From Phytophthora colocasiae (lineage: Eukaryota > Oomycota > Peronosporomycetes > Peronosporales > Peronosporaceae), in NCBI GenBank assembly GCA_018806915.1, contig JAGKQI010000003.1, positions 62,001-126,000 of the forward strand: DNA of 64,000 bases, written 5' to 3'. The translations under genes were made by a program, and so were the position numbers. Under the pieces are notes generated by a model. That model saw nothing but the letters and a program-made list of their open reading frames with translations, ran no database searches and was not told the DNA's origin. Below, one piece after another: positions 21,375-31,610 of this stretch. Within the stretch, counting starts at the first letter, position 1. Each line of letters begins with the position of its first letter.

Positions 21375-21840
21375 CTAGGCCAACTGGCCATGGACAGTGG
21401 ACGACGTTGGGCAAGGCCCCGGGACATAGTGCGCGCCCGACGCTGGTTCACACACTATATTCCCGGGTACGGTACAAACTCCCCGACCTAACGTTGTGCG
21501 TCCTCGCACAACTCGGTCGCGCTCCATGTCTCGGAGGCACTTGACCACGCGGAGTTCTTCCTCAGTCAGGGTGATGTAGTCGTCGTCTAGGGCCGTATAA
21601 GCCACGCAGGTAGTAGTAGGTAGATCAGCTGTAGTGCGAGAGGTCATGGTTGACATCGACGCCGTCGAAGGAGCAGCAGGGTACGAAGTCAAGAAGGGTC
21701 TTGCGTCAGAGGTAGGAGCGGCCGGGGCAGGGTACTTCGTAGTAGTTACAGGATCCATCGGTAGGGTAGCGGTAGTCTCAGCTTCGACGTAGACGTAGGT
21801 TCCTTCTAGGGGTAGGCTCAGCGTCACGCAGGCTCGACAA
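21375..21840 (-). pseudogene. Older Gypsy element: continuation of the membrane-protein ORF
   Basis: Following the multi-pass ORF after a one-base shift near 21840, this frame reads 'CRACVTLSLPLEGTYVYVEAETT', a Thr/Ala/Pro-rich stretch and 'DDDYITLTEEELRVVKCLRDMERDRVV', with protein-like composition, to a stop at 21375. It probably forms the cytosolic tail of the protein encoded at 21778-22647. No domain recognised; the junction may be a decay frameshift or, less likely, programmed. Confidence 0.45.
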
Positions 21841-22647
21841 GCAGGCTGCTTCGCGCTGGTTGCACTCGTCGACCTTGCGTCGGACGGACCTGAGAGCACT
21901 ATGCACGACAGCGCCAGGTGCAGCGTTCCGGAGGCGACCTTGTTCATCGGTGAAACGCCAACAGTGGGTCGCGATCCCTACCACGACGGCTACGATGGAC
22001 GCATAGGCAACGCAGATAGTCTCCACAGTCAGGTAGCAGAGTAGATTCACTAGGGTCAGGGTGATCGCCAGCCCAGTAGTGCCAAACGTCAGGAACTCAA
22101 GTAGGTCAAATACAGCCATAGGGAAGTGGATCATCAGCGACAGACACAGTAGACCGATCCAGTAGAGCCCTTTCGCGACGGCCACCGTTCGGTGCCATAC
22201 CGCAGCTCCGGCCTCGCAAGAAGCCTTCACGTACGTCAGGTAGGCCGTACCAGTCCGTAACCCCAGGTTAGGCAAGTAGTCGCCGTAGGTAATCAACGCA
22301 GCCGTCCACCAACTCCTCAACATGAGTCCATACTGACCATACACCTCATCGCCTTCTTCGAGTACTTGCACCGGTACAGCAAATAGTGCGTTCCACAATG
22401 CGAAGACGTACGACGGGCCACGCAGTAGGTTGAGTTCTGGATCACCGAGTACCTCCTGGTAACGACTGATGGATCCGAACAGTAAGCTGTAGTTCATACA
22501 CACGACCATCCATATTTGTCGTACCAACGACCAGATTACTCCTCGTATAGCCGATGTCACCACCCAGACGACTATGGTGCCGAAGTAGACGGGAAGTAGT
22601 TCGATTCGAACGTACAGTTCCAAGGCAGACAGGAGTACGTCGGTCAT
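21778..22647 (-). CDS. Multi-pass membrane protein upstream of the older element's gag
   Basis: ATG at 22647; 289 codons. Hydrophobic segments suggest five or six membrane spans: 'YFGTIVVWVVTSAIRGVIW', 'YVFALWNALFAVPV', 'GLYWIGLLCLSLMIHF', 'FGTTGLAITLTLVNLLCYL', 'VAYASIVAVVVGIA'. The tail is basic and Cys-containing ('ALRSVRRKVDECNQREAACLSS') and the real C-terminus probably continues in the next frame. It is on the same strand as, and upstream of, the gag remnant, so it seems to be part of the older element rather than a host gene. I do not recognise the family. It is placed where no standard Gypsy gene lies (env-like genes are usually after pol). Confidence 0.55.
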   Translation of the reverse strand: MTDVLLSALELYVRIELLPVYFGTIVVWVVTSAIRGVIWSLVRQIWMVVCMNYSLLFGSISRYQEVLGDPELNLLRGPSYVFALWNALFAVPVQVLEEGDEVYGQYGLMLRSWWTAALITYGDYLPNLGLRTGTAYLTYVKASCEAGAAVWHRTVAVAKGLYWIGLLCLSLMIHFPMAVFDLLEFLTFGTTGLAITLTLVNLLCYLTVETICVAYASIVAVVVGIATHCWRFTDEQGRLRNAAPGAVVHSALRSVRRKVDECNQREAACLSSLRDAEPTPRRNLRLRRS

Positions 22648-23450
22648 GTCGGTGTCGGTGCTGACAGGGGAGTACTCGAAGAGTAGATGTACTAGCAGAA
22701 GCTCAATCGACCGTAATGGAGTAGTAGTTGGTGGTCGCAGGGTACTCGCAGAGTAGACGGTCGGGAGGTGGCTCAGTCGGTCGGGACAGAGAAGTAGTAG
22801 TGGTCGTAGGGCACAGGGTAGTCGAGGAGTGAATTGGTCAGAAGCCAGCAGGTTGAGGAATGAGTAGTCCGCTTCAAGGCCGGCGGCCGTTAGAGTAGTC
22901 CAACGTACCGTTAAGGGGAGATTCTCATCAGCCCCAGAGGGAACGTTTCTCGGAATCGCACTTCACCCAAAATCGCCACTATTTTAACCAACGGTTGAGG
23001 GTCACACGGATTTCTCAGAAGAATCACGCAGGCCTCGTCCCGGCCTGCCTCAGCGAAGGGCACCCCTGGTACGGGACAGAATACACATTTGAAAGTTTAT
23101 TTAGAATTGGCTCAAAACCGCTGTTGGTCCCAGTTCCAACAGATAGTAGTGTATTGTGCGTTGCTTACCAAAATAACGCTTTGGGAGAGCCGTAAATCCA
23201 TTCGTAGAGCGTAGTTGTTGCCTTTAAAAGCAACAGATAGATAGAATTTGTATTTGGTCGTTTTGAAACCGTTTTTGGCTTGCACCTCTACTACTACTAC
23301 AGTAAAACTGTATGAGAATCACAATAGGTTTTATAAAGCTGAAGCGTTCATTTTGGGCGCTAAATCTTGGTGTCTTCACTTCTGCAGAGTACAATAGCAC
23401 GAGAGCTCAAAAGGTGAAATATACATTATACAACACCTGTAAACTCATTT
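22648..23450. other. Unassigned intergenic DNA, probably 5' leader and end of the older element
   Basis: About 800 bases with no supported gene on either strand. On the minus strand TGGCGATTTTGGGTG (about 22963-22977) could be a primer-binding site, but I could not find an LTR next to it. From about 23200 the sequence becomes AT-rich and resembles ordinary intergenic DNA. Confidence 0.4.
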
Positions 23451-23610
23451 TGCGCTTGTATCTTGAGACGATAAATGTGTCGTGCAAGTGCACGACGATT
23501 TCCAGAGCACCCTATATAAGCTAGACCGTATGCGCTTGTATCTTGAGACGATAAATGTGTCGTGCAAGTGCACGACGATTTCCAGAGCACCCTATATAAG
23601 CTAGACCGTA
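23451..23610. repeat. Perfect tandem duplication, 2 x 80 bp
   Basis: 23451-23530 and 23531-23610 are identical. Each copy contains the inverted repeat GTCGTGCA-AG-TGCACGAC and CCCTATATAAG. It lies just beyond the 3' end of the ADP-ribosylglycohydrolase-like gene. Perfect identity indicates a recent event (or an assembly artefact). Confidence 0.9.
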
Positions 23611-23730
23611 TAGGAAATGGCAGGCTGTTCTTTATTTTCATCAATTCTGAAAGAAATACTCCACCTCGCCAGCCTAAAGTGCCCCGCCTGTAGAGCACTT
23701 CACTTATCAGCATCTATTCTTCCCACATTT

Positions 23731-24669
23731 TCACTGAACGAGTTTTTCGGCGAACGCCTGGACTGGGGGGTAAACCTTGGTCTTGTGCTTCCACTCAGCC
23801 GGAATAACTTCATTGCCCTGTGCAGCAGCCATAACTGCTCCAATGACGATGGCGCGGCTACAATTGTCTCCACCAGCCACCATATTCGCTCGGAGAGCCT
23901 CCACATAGCCACTCAAGGTCAATAGCACAAACACCGATCCCTGAAGCACGCCAGGCAATGAACACGGTTTGCCGAAGTGTGCAACAGCAGCAGTGGCATC
24001 AGGAAAAGTCTTCGCCTCCACAGCATCAATGGCCTGCTGGACTGATGCTCGCATATCAGCACTGACAGCCTCGCTAGATGTAAGTTCTCGAATGGCGGCC
24101 TCCACAGCGACACCCTGCACCACTTTCTGCAGTAGAAGAGATGTGGCCACAGCCGCATCTTCAGCTTCCGCCCCAATCTCGTGCACGGCTGTCGCCTCAC
24201 GCGTTTTCTGCAGCAATACAGACGTGTCCTCAAAGTAGCGCGCAACCAAGATGGGCGCCTTGATGCCGCCGTGCAGATCCTTGCTTGGCGACGCCAGCTC
24301 TGGATACTTTTTACCGGCGTCGCCCTTGACGACCATATCCTTGAAGACGCTATTGAGTCGACCAGTGTAGGCCTTGGCAGCACGGTAAGAAACCATCGCG
24401 AACTCCTCCGGTACAAACTCGCCGCGTTCAGCCACATCTTGGAGCAGTGGAAAGATCTCGTCGCCGTAGGGGGACAATGCGCCGCTCTCGTACGAGTAGA
24501 AGGGGCACGACGGTGGCTCGTAGAACTCAGGTCCTGCTGAGCCACGTGCTGACACGAGCTGCTGCATCTTATCGCCGTCATAGATCCAGTGGAGCCCCAT
24601 TGTGGCGGCGTCAGCTACGAAACCGCCGGTCACTGCTGCTAGAGCACGCTGCTTGGCTGTGAGAGACAT
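23731..24669 (-). CDS. ADP-ribosylglycohydrolase (DraG / J1-crystallin-like) family protein
   Basis: 312 residues from ATG 24669 (MSLTAKQRAL); the frame extends upstream to 24789 but without a methionine start. The fold signature is clear: GGFVADAATMGLHWIYD at the N-terminus, 'HGGIKAPILVARYF', 'SLPGVLQGSVFVLLT' and 'ANMVAGGDNCSRAIVIGAVMAAAQG' near the C-terminus. In true hydrolases these two blocks carry the metal ligands (GDxxG and GGDxDT). Here they are ADA and GGDNCS, as in the J1-crystallin-like branch, so catalysis is uncertain. The length is typical of the family. Single exon, cytosolic as far as seen. No neighbouring gene suggests a pathway. Confidence 0.85.
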   Translation of the reverse strand: MSLTAKQRALAAVTGGFVADAATMGLHWIYDGDKMQQLVSARGSAGPEFYEPPSCPFYSYESGALSPYGDEIFPLLQDVAERGEFVPEEFAMVSYRAAKAYTGRLNSVFKDMVVKGDAGKKYPELASPSKDLHGGIKAPILVARYFEDTSVLLQKTREATAVHEIGAEAEDAAVATSLLLQKVVQGVAVEAAIRELTSSEAVSADMRASVQQAIDAVEAKTFPDATAAVAHFGKPCSLPGVLQGSVFVLLTLSGYVEALRANMVAGGDNCSRAIVIGAVMAAAQGNEVIPAEWKHKTKVYPPVQAFAEKLVQ

Positions 24670-24910
24670 GCTGGGGGGACTGTTGAGTGTTGCTGCTGTT
24701 ATGCTTGCGTTCAAGACGGGGGAATCGAAAGTGGGCGGCTGAGACCAGTAGCCAACGAGTAGAGCGAGCGCCGAGGAAGTGACGAGCACAAGCAGTCGGA
24801 AGTGCCCGATAACATGAAACTGAATGAGCCGCCGGAATAATCAGACACTATTTACGGGTGGTGTACACACTTATGGGACAATCAAAACGTAATCTTGTGT
24901 GGTGGTAACG

Positions 24911-25254
24911 ATGTCTGTCGGGACGGAGGCGAGGAAGAGGGCGATGAAGGCCAAGGGCGGCAACGGCACGGTCGTGGGTTTTGCTCTGGTGGTAGCTGCA
25001 GGGTTCTTCTCAATCCCATTTGTTGCACATTATACAAAGGTGCGCTTGGAGTTGCACATTGTAAATGGATGACGCTCACAATTTGATGCTCGGGGCAGGG
25101 AGCCAACTTGACTGCCCAGGAGAAGCCGCTCAATGCGTCGCAGATCCGACGAGGAGCCTACGCGAACAGCGGCTCGCGTGACGCTGGTGCAGACCCAGAC
25201 TGGGACCTGTCAACAGGCACCTACCACGGCCGACGAGGCCCGAGCCAACGCTAG
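24911..25254 (+). CDS. Small two-exon membrane protein, 94 aa
   Basis: Exon 1 24911-25039, intron 25040-25098 (59 bp, GT...CAG), exon 2 25099-25254; total 285 bases, in phase. The protein has a basic N-terminus (KRAMKAKGG), one hydrophobic span ('VVGFALVVAAGFFSIPFVAHY') and a polar tail ('ASQIRRGAYANSGSRDAG', 'DPDWDLSTGTY'). The phasing and the sensible exon-2 protein support it. I do not recognise the family. Size and layout resemble small mitochondrial inner-membrane or ER proteins, but that is a guess. It is divergent from the upstream gene, with about 240 bp between the two starts. Confidence 0.7.
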
Positions 25255-25386
25255 TCAAATTGCTGCGGCGGTCTGTCTATCCACAGGAACACAATGGAGA
25301 GTACGGAGTTTCGCTGTTTCTTCTATACATGCATGGGTTGGATAACAAGTATCATCGCCTATTTACTGGGCAGCAAGTTGAATGAT

Positions 25387-28300
25387 CTAGAGGTTGGCGT
25401 ATTTGCTCTTCTTGCTCTTCTTGTTTTTCTTGCGGTCACTGTCCCCGTCGGCGGAGCGCTTGTTGTGCTTGTGCTCCTTCTTCGAGTCCTTCGTGTCTTT
25501 GGCTTCCTTCTTCTGCTTCTTACTCTTCACCTGCACCATAGCGCCGCCGGTCTCAGCCTGAGCGAGCGCTGCGTCCCAATCAGCATCGTCGCCACGCACG
25601 GCGTACTTCATCAAGTTTAGACTGTCCAGAAGCTTCTGCTGTTGCTTCGCCTTCTCTTCCTGAGCGCCCTCGCGCATCTCCTCGTCTAACGTCGTCTCCG
25701 TGGGGGTCATGGCATGCGACTGTGCAGCAATCTGCGCCATCTTCTTGCTGTTCGCGGTCTCCTCCTCTAGCTGTTTCTCCATGAGCTGCTCGATCTGACC
25801 CAGGAACTTCCGGACGGCCTTGTTGAACAGCGCCAGAAGCTGGTTAGACGGCACGTTTAACTCCTGCTGGATCACGTCCACGGATTGGTGCTGCAGTCCC
25901 AGACTCACGAGGATCGCACGCTGCAGATACGACAGCGACATTTGTGGAAGACGCTGCAGGAAATATAGGCGAGCCAGTGACGGGATCAGGTCCACGATCA
26001 TGTGGTAGTCAACCATGTTCTTCGCATACGACTTGAGGCGCTTGGCATCGTACGGGGTCAACACCATCGCCAACTCCGTGGGGCTGATCTCGCCAGTAGC
26101 ACTACGGTGCAAGGTGATTTGTTTCTCCTCACCATTCGAGGTGGCGTTGGAACCAGCAGCCTCGTCGCTCAGCAGACCAAGCGCAAGTGCGCACGGGAAC
26201 TTAGAGAAGTCGTAGCTGAGCAGTGAGGTGAATCTGCGTCGAGAGTCGGCAACAAATTCATCCAACCAACCATCAGCGGGGGCTGCAGGCAAGTCGTCAC
26301 AACGCAGTGAGCGCAGCATGATAGCGGTGTGCTCGCCAGTGAGATCGTTAGCTGTTTGGCGAATGTACACCGAACGGAACTTCCCGCGAGACCAGAAGTT
26401 GTGTAGCGGCAACGTCAAACCAAACGACGTGCCGAACCAGTGTAGCCGCTCGCACGGACGCTCATCCAGCGGCAGAAGGAGAGGAGGAAGTGTCTTGCGC
26501 GGCTTAATTTTTTCCTTGCGAAGCTTTGACTTTTTCTCATCCTCGTCGTCGTCTTCCACCTTTTCTTCCTCTTCCTTCTCTTCAGACTCTGCACCAGCAA
26601 TATCGCTTGTAATCTCGCCCTGGTAGTATTTCGTAAGCAATTCAATAGCACGGGATCCGTAGCCCATGCCAGTCACATCAGGGTGAGTAGCAATGCGTAC
26701 GACGCGAGCACCCGAGAGAGCTGCAAACTCCGAATCCTGGAACTGTTGTGCAACCGTCCAGGGGATAAGGTCTCCGGAAGCGCGCTGTCCACGAGCAAGC
26801 TGAGCTTTCACTGACGCTTTGGAGATATCTCCCTCCAGAGCCACCTGAACGACACAGAGAACATCTGGAAGCTGTCCAGCATTGCCCTGAGCTTCAGCTC
26901 CAGGTCCAAGCAGAGCGAAAACGTGGTGCGCCGGTGCGTCAGACAGCAATTGCAAGTCGTTTGGCGTGTTCTTGTAGTGCGACGACACGTACAATGACAT
27001 AATACGCTGCAGAAAGCTTTCCGACAGCTTGTGATACGAGAACAGTGAATCACGGTTCACATAGTACAGCTCACAATCACGAGGGTGGGGTGTGCCAGCC
27101 ACTAAACGGTGCGACGCATTCGTCGCATCCAGACACAGAAGCGCGTTCAGCCAGCGTTCAACAGGATCATTCGGAGCGTAACGAATGGGGGTCTCGAGCG
27201 TCACCTCACGGAGCACACGAGCGGACGATGATGCACTCCCAGCAGCAGCAGCGTGGGCAGCGTTGCTAGCTGCTTGCCAACGCTCTTCATGCAGCTTCTG
27301 CTCCCCCTTGCGGCGCTTCTGATCTCCGTGAATACTGGAGGCAGCACGTGCGGCGGCCTCTCCAGCACTACCCTGCTGTTCGCGCAGCTTCTGCAGCAGC
27401 TTCAGTGACAGTGAACGACCAGTACCTTCATAACCATTAATAGTGGACGACATGAACACGAGATAAGGTCCCAGCAGGTTCTTCACGACGGGGAGCGGGA
27501 TGGCAGCAGCCTCATCGATGGCAACAAGTTCGGCCTGCGCAAGCTTCTCGTGGTGCGTAGGCTGAATGTACTGAATAGTCTGACGGTGTTCACGGAAGAT
27601 GTTGACGCGAACCACAGCATGGTTGAACTCCGGGTTGGTACTCTGCACAATTTCGTAGTCCAGGTGTTCCTTGTACTTGAGGGCATCGAAGCCCTTGAAC
27701 ACAAAGTCGAAGACGGTCTTGAGGTTTTCGGGAGTAGGCGCTGTCACGAAAATGTTGCTGTACCCGTAGGCCACTGCTCCCGCCAGCGCCATACCAAGAG
27801 CAGCTGATTTACCTCGTCCACGCCCTGCAGTCAGTGCCACGGTGGAGCGCAACGTCTTCTCTGAAACAGCTTCTACGAACGTAAGGATAGCCTTCGCCTG
27901 GTCTAGCGTGCGCGCCTGTTCCACAAGAGCGCCAACGGGCTGAGTCTCGCGAAGGGAAGTCTTTAGCTCCTGCAGCTCCAACTCGTCCTTAGTGAGTTCT
28001 GTGGATGAGTCACGAGGTGGGAGTGGCTCGATTTTTCGCGTATGCTTGGAAATGGGGAGGACATTAAGCTCATCATCAAGCACGACACAGCGCTCGCACG
28101 AGGCCAGGGATAGAATAAAGCGCTCATTAAAGCGTGCCACCACGTCCTGGTGCGACTCGGTGCGGAAACGGGCGTGCACGTCCATGCTCATGGTGTAGAG
28201 CTGCTTGAGACTGTCCATAGTACGAAGCAACAACACCACAACGCCACCGCCCTCGACGGTCTCGATGGTGCGTGCCATAATGTTGGGCGTAACAGCCTCG

Positions 28301-28677
28301 AAGTCCTGTAGCACGCACATGCCGTAGGTGCTGCCCAGCACCTTGTGCGTCTCCTTGTAGTAACACCAGCGGATGTCGGTGGAGGCGATAAAGAGCTCGA
28401 ACGGGTCGTCCTTACTGGGGTCGTACAGGCCACGCTGCTGCTGCTTCTTGATCTGGCGCATGCGCTTCTGACGGTGCGTGGAGAATCCCAGTTCCTTCTT
28501 GTAGCACCAGAGCACACGCGGGCGAGCCTTGACAGCTGCCTTGGACAGGATATAATGCAGATTCATGACCTGGTCCTTGCCATGGTCTCCCACAAGCACC
28601 ACAAAGGATCGGAAGTTCTCCTGGATGCAGTTCTCCAGCAGAGTCCTCACGCGTGCGTCCACTTTCTTCTTGACCAT
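25387..28677 (-). CDS. NAT10: RNA cytidine acetyltransferase (NAT10/Kre33/TmcA family), 1096 aa
   Basis: Makes N4-acetylcytidine in 18S rRNA and tRNA using acetyl-CoA and ATP; nucleolar, needed for small-subunit maturation. ATG at 28677, single exon, length close to human NAT10. Domains in order: N-terminal TmcA-like domain (VVLVGDHGKDQVMNLHYIL, 'RPRVLWCYKKELGF'), RecD-like helicase with Walker A TAGRGRGKSAALG (283-295) and Walker B AIDEAAAIP (about 386-394), GNAT acetyltransferase with VVRIATHPDVTGMGYGSRAIELL (about 658-681), tRNA-binding C-terminal domain, and a Lys-rich tail typical of nucleolar proteins. An acidic/Lys insertion follows the GNAT loop (about 695-735). Nothing looks broken; a housekeeping gene. 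Confidence 0.97.
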   Translation of the reverse strand: MVKKKVDARVRTLLENCIQENFRSFVVLVGDHGKDQVMNLHYILSKAAVKARPRVLWCYKKELGFSTHRQKRMRQIKKQQQRGLYDPSKDDPFELFIASTDIRWCYYKETHKVLGSTYGMCVLQDFEAVTPNIMARTIETVEGGGVVVLLLRTMDSLKQLYTMSMDVHARFRTESHQDVVARFNERFILSLASCERCVVLDDELNVLPISKHTRKIEPLPPRDSSTELTKDELELQELKTSLRETQPVGALVEQARTLDQAKAILTFVEAVSEKTLRSTVALTAGRGRGKSAALGMALAGAVAYGYSNIFVTAPTPENLKTVFDFVFKGFDALKYKEHLDYEIVQSTNPEFNHAVVRVNIFREHRQTIQYIQPTHHEKLAQAELVAIDEAAAIPLPVVKNLLGPYLVFMSSTINGYEGTGRSLSLKLLQKLREQQGSAGEAAARAASSIHGDQKRRKGEQKLHEERWQAASNAAHAAAAGSASSSARVLREVTLETPIRYAPNDPVERWLNALLCLDATNASHRLVAGTPHPRDCELYYVNRDSLFSYHKLSESFLQRIMSLYVSSHYKNTPNDLQLLSDAPAHHVFALLGPGAEAQGNAGQLPDVLCVVQVALEGDISKASVKAQLARGQRASGDLIPWTVAQQFQDSEFAALSGARVVRIATHPDVTGMGYGSRAIELLTKYYQGEITSDIAGAESEEKEEEEKVEDDDEDEKKSKLRKEKIKPRKTLPPLLLPLDERPCERLHWFGTSFGLTLPLHNFWSRGKFRSVYIRQTANDLTGEHTAIMLRSLRCDDLPAAPADGWLDEFVADSRRRFTSLLSYDFSKFPCALALGLLSDEAAGSNATSNGEEKQITLHRSATGEISPTELAMVLTPYDAKRLKSYAKNMVDYHMIVDLIPSLARLYFLQRLPQMSLSYLQRAILVSLGLQHQSVDVIQQELNVPSNQLLALFNKAVRKFLGQIEQLMEKQLEEETANSKKMAQIAAQSHAMTPTETTLDEEMREGAQEEKAKQQQKLLDSLNLMKYAVRGDDADWDAALAQAETGGAMVQVKSKKQKKEAKDTKDSKKEHKHNKRSADGDSDRKKNKKSKKSKYANL

Positions 28678-28876
28678 ATCGTCTTCCTTCAGCTAGACAA
28701 AGCGTTTGTGGACTCAAGGCATAAAGTGTGAAAAGCATTGGTTGCTGGCAAATTTAGATAAAAAGCTATATACAGGTGCCATATGTTTCAGGTCTATCTT
28801 ATTGTCAATTCCGGCCAATTAGCTCGGTCAATATCCAGGTCTAGATACACTTTCTCATCTCCACGATTCTATCTAA
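28678..28876. other. Gap between NAT10 and the Fanzor gene
   Basis: About 200 bases with no gene: upstream region of NAT10 and 3' flank of the Fanzor. If the Fanzor guide RNA overlaps the 3' end of its gene, as TnpB omega RNA does, it would lie here and in the last coding bases. No structure was established by eye. Confidence 0.4.
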
Positions 28877-30981
28877 TTACGTCCGCACGAAGGGCTCCAT
28901 CCGTCCGAGTCCTAGTATCTCACTCTTGAGCAGTTCCACCATGTTGATAGCCGCGTTTACGTCGCGGTCCCAGTACAAAGCGGAGCAGCTGCCCTCGTCA
29001 CAGCGCAGCACACCGTGGCAAACTTTCTCTTCAAACTGCACTTCGGCTCGGTTGCGGACAAGCACCACACCCTTGCATTTCCTACGTTTGGGTAGCTTTG
29101 TGTCCACGGTATATCGGACGGGTGAAAGAGACTGGTGGCACTGCGAGCAGAGCTTGCTCGTCCTGAACTCGTCCATGGAGACCACCGTTGCGCGCTTACG
29201 TAACGCCTCTTTCAAACCCTTCACCGGACTCGATGCGTGGCCCTTGATGCCATTGCGCTTACTCCAGTCCCCGTACGCCACGCATATATCCTTGCCTGCG
29301 GTTGGAACGATGCGCTTGGTAATCGCGTCTACAGCAACGCGTGACATCCTCTTTCGAAAAAACTTCCACTTGAGGAATGGCCGATGTGAGCAGAACTGCA
29401 GTAGGAAGGCCACCGTCTGCCAGAAGTACTTCAGTCTCGACATGTATGTCGAGAAGCAAGCCGTTTTAAACGACGGCATGTTCGCGATAATCGATTGGTA
29501 TCGAGGGTGACGTTTTCTAAGGCCATCATTCCACTCCCGAAACCGGTTGAATCCAGCCAAATGCCTGTACTCGCGTGTTGTAACTTGCACGATTTCCCGG
29601 GCGTTGCGTTGGCGCGGTATTTTCGCCCTTCTAATCCAACGCGGCCGGTTTGCCTTCTTTCGCTTACGCTTCTTGTCTCCGTGACGTCCGCGGTGCCGCT
29701 TCTTACGTCTCTGTTGACGAACTCTAGTCCCAACGTCTTCTCGCACCGCAGTGACTAAAGCTCGCATCCCTGGATCCAGCCCGATCACGACGTTAGGGAC
29801 ATACCCCACAGGAACCACGGGGTCATCAGACATCTCGTGCGAAACTCGCTTTGGTCCGAACAGCAAAACGGAAGCGGAGTAGCCGTCGGTAGTCACCTGG
29901 TTTGCAAAAAGGTGACTCGCGTAGGCGTAGTTTTCCTCCACGGACAGTTGAGCGAACTCAACCTTCGTCAGCGGACTTCCTTCCTTCATGGTTTCAAATC
30001 GGGTGATGTCGAATGCATGCCTCAAGACCTCCCATCTGCTGGCTCCGAACGAAGCCGCTGTGACCGGAATATGGGGGAGATCGAAACGGTGGTCCGGGAT
30101 ACGTGAATAAAACCCTGCAAGCGTTGACCCGTTGAGCGTTATGTGGGCGCTCGAGAATGTCGAGGACACTGGGAACAGCGCAAACACCGCACGCTCTTTT
30201 CGTTAGGATCCGTTTCCATCCTGCGCTCTACAACGTCCAGGAACTCCCAAAGCAGTCGAACATAAAAACCCATTCCGATCTCCTTGATGTGGTTCGGCCA
30301 CGGAATCCACTGTTCCCGCCACTCGGAACCGTCCGGAGTCAGAACGTCTCGAATCTCCAGCGCTTCCACAAGTTCCGTTTCCTCGGTGTTGTAGCATGCG
30401 CGGAGGATGGCGTTAACGAGATTCTTCTTCTCCGCTTTCTGCTTTTTGGTCATGGTATCGTCGATTTGTCCGAATCTTAGTTGTGTGTACAGTCGTAGGC
30501 TCTTCCGGAAGTGCTCGCGAATCATCACACCAGCGTTCACGACCATTTGCTCGCGCATTTCGCTTTTCAACTCGCCGTATCCGACCTTGTGCTCAACTTC
30601 TGCGAGGCCAGCTCGCTCCCGTTGCGACCGGTACACAACGATGGACTTCCATAGATCCGGGTTCTTTTGGGCGATGAGATTGGTTTTGGAGGTAGACGCC
30701 ACGCCTGAGAAACAATGGTCGAAGAAGGTCTTGTCGGCAAAGTCTGGGAGCGCAAGTCCGCTTTCGAGGCATCGCAGAGTATGCAAATTAACCAAGTGCC
30801 AAGCTTCCAACTGGATCTGCTTCATCTCAAGAGCGGTTCGCTGGATTTCGTCACAGAGGCGCGAGTCGTGGCATATTGTCTGGAGGCGACAGACAACGCT
30901 GGAGTAACTCTTGCCCTTCTTGAAGTTCTTCTCCAGTACAGTACCGGTAGATTTCTTTCTCTTGGATGACTTTGGTGGCAT
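28877..30981 (-). pseudogene. Fanzor (eukaryotic TnpB homologue), one frameshift
   Basis: Fanzors are RNA-guided DNA endonucleases of eukaryotes and their transposons. Two overlapping minus-strand frames form one protein. The N-terminal frame starts at ATG 30981 (MPPKSSKRKK) and the C-terminal frame runs 30187-28877; they meet at a T run near 30181-30184, where one missing T explains the shift. The N-terminal half is helical with a basic start. The C-terminal half has the RuvC nuclease: VVIGLDPGMR (Asp), MDEFRTSKLCSQCH (the relocated Glu plus the first zinc pair), VLRCDEGSCSALYWDRDVNAA (second zinc pair and last Asp). All catalytic and zinc residues are kept. A very basic insert follows RuvC-I. 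No terminal repeats or other transposase seen nearby; no introns. It could be a fresh pseudogene, a base-calling error, or a recoded gene. Confidence 0.88.
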
Positions 30982-31610
30982 TGACGCGCCCGCGTCTTGC
31001 AGAAGAGAACCTCGGCTCAGTTGGATGTGTTTGGTTTGATCTACGGGGTTGCAGGTAAAACTGGGAATGAATTGTCGAGTTGAAGAATGTACGACCCCGG
31101 ACAACATTTCTACGTCAACCTAGGAGCTTCCGGGTCTAAGTCTACGCACCTTCTTGTATCCTACCCAGTGATGACACTAGACGTTCGATATAACTTCTAT
31201 GGAAGCTCATTGGGGCAAGAAGAACAATTATACGCCTTGAATTTCGGTACAAGTAAAGGAAATTCGATCCACGACAGACGACAAGAGCAAAGTCACTGCA
31301 CCTGAAGGTCTCCAGCCTTCGTAAACGGTCACATTCACGTGGTACATGTAATACCACGCACTTGTTGTTGACGTCCGCGAAGACATCCTCGATGGCGAGT
31401 TCGCGCCGAGATCTGTGAGGGATCTTTGAGGATATTTGTGAGGCCGCCTCACCCAAAAACACTGAGACGTCGTCCAGCAGCAACGAGCTGTGCCCAACAA
31501 ACTAAATGCAAGTTGAAGTGGTGGGAGGGGTTATATTTGATTTGACTTCAACGGTTGTGTCAACAATACCGTATTAGTATTTGCCATCGTGGCGGCGTAC
31601 TACATGCATT
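30982..31610. other. Unassigned region between Fanzor and CNNM genes
   Basis: About 630 bases. The Fanzor frame stays open leftward from 31107 but without a convincing earlier start. A minus-strand frame at 31142-31483 has protein-like composition ('RRELAIEDVFADVNNKCVVL'), but no start context, homology or splice model could be supported. Confidence 0.35.

Noticed and set aside
22950..23000. LTR end and primer site of the older Gypsy element
   Set aside because: TGGCGATTTTGGGTG is suggestive, but no repeated LTR partner lies in the window to confirm it.
28740..28900. Fanzor guide-RNA (omega RNA) gene
   Set aside because: Expected by analogy, but no conserved structure or boundary could be shown by eye.
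30982..31500. Possible extra exon or gene upstream of the Fanzor, including the frame 31142-31483
   Set aside because: No start, splice signals or similarity could be supported.
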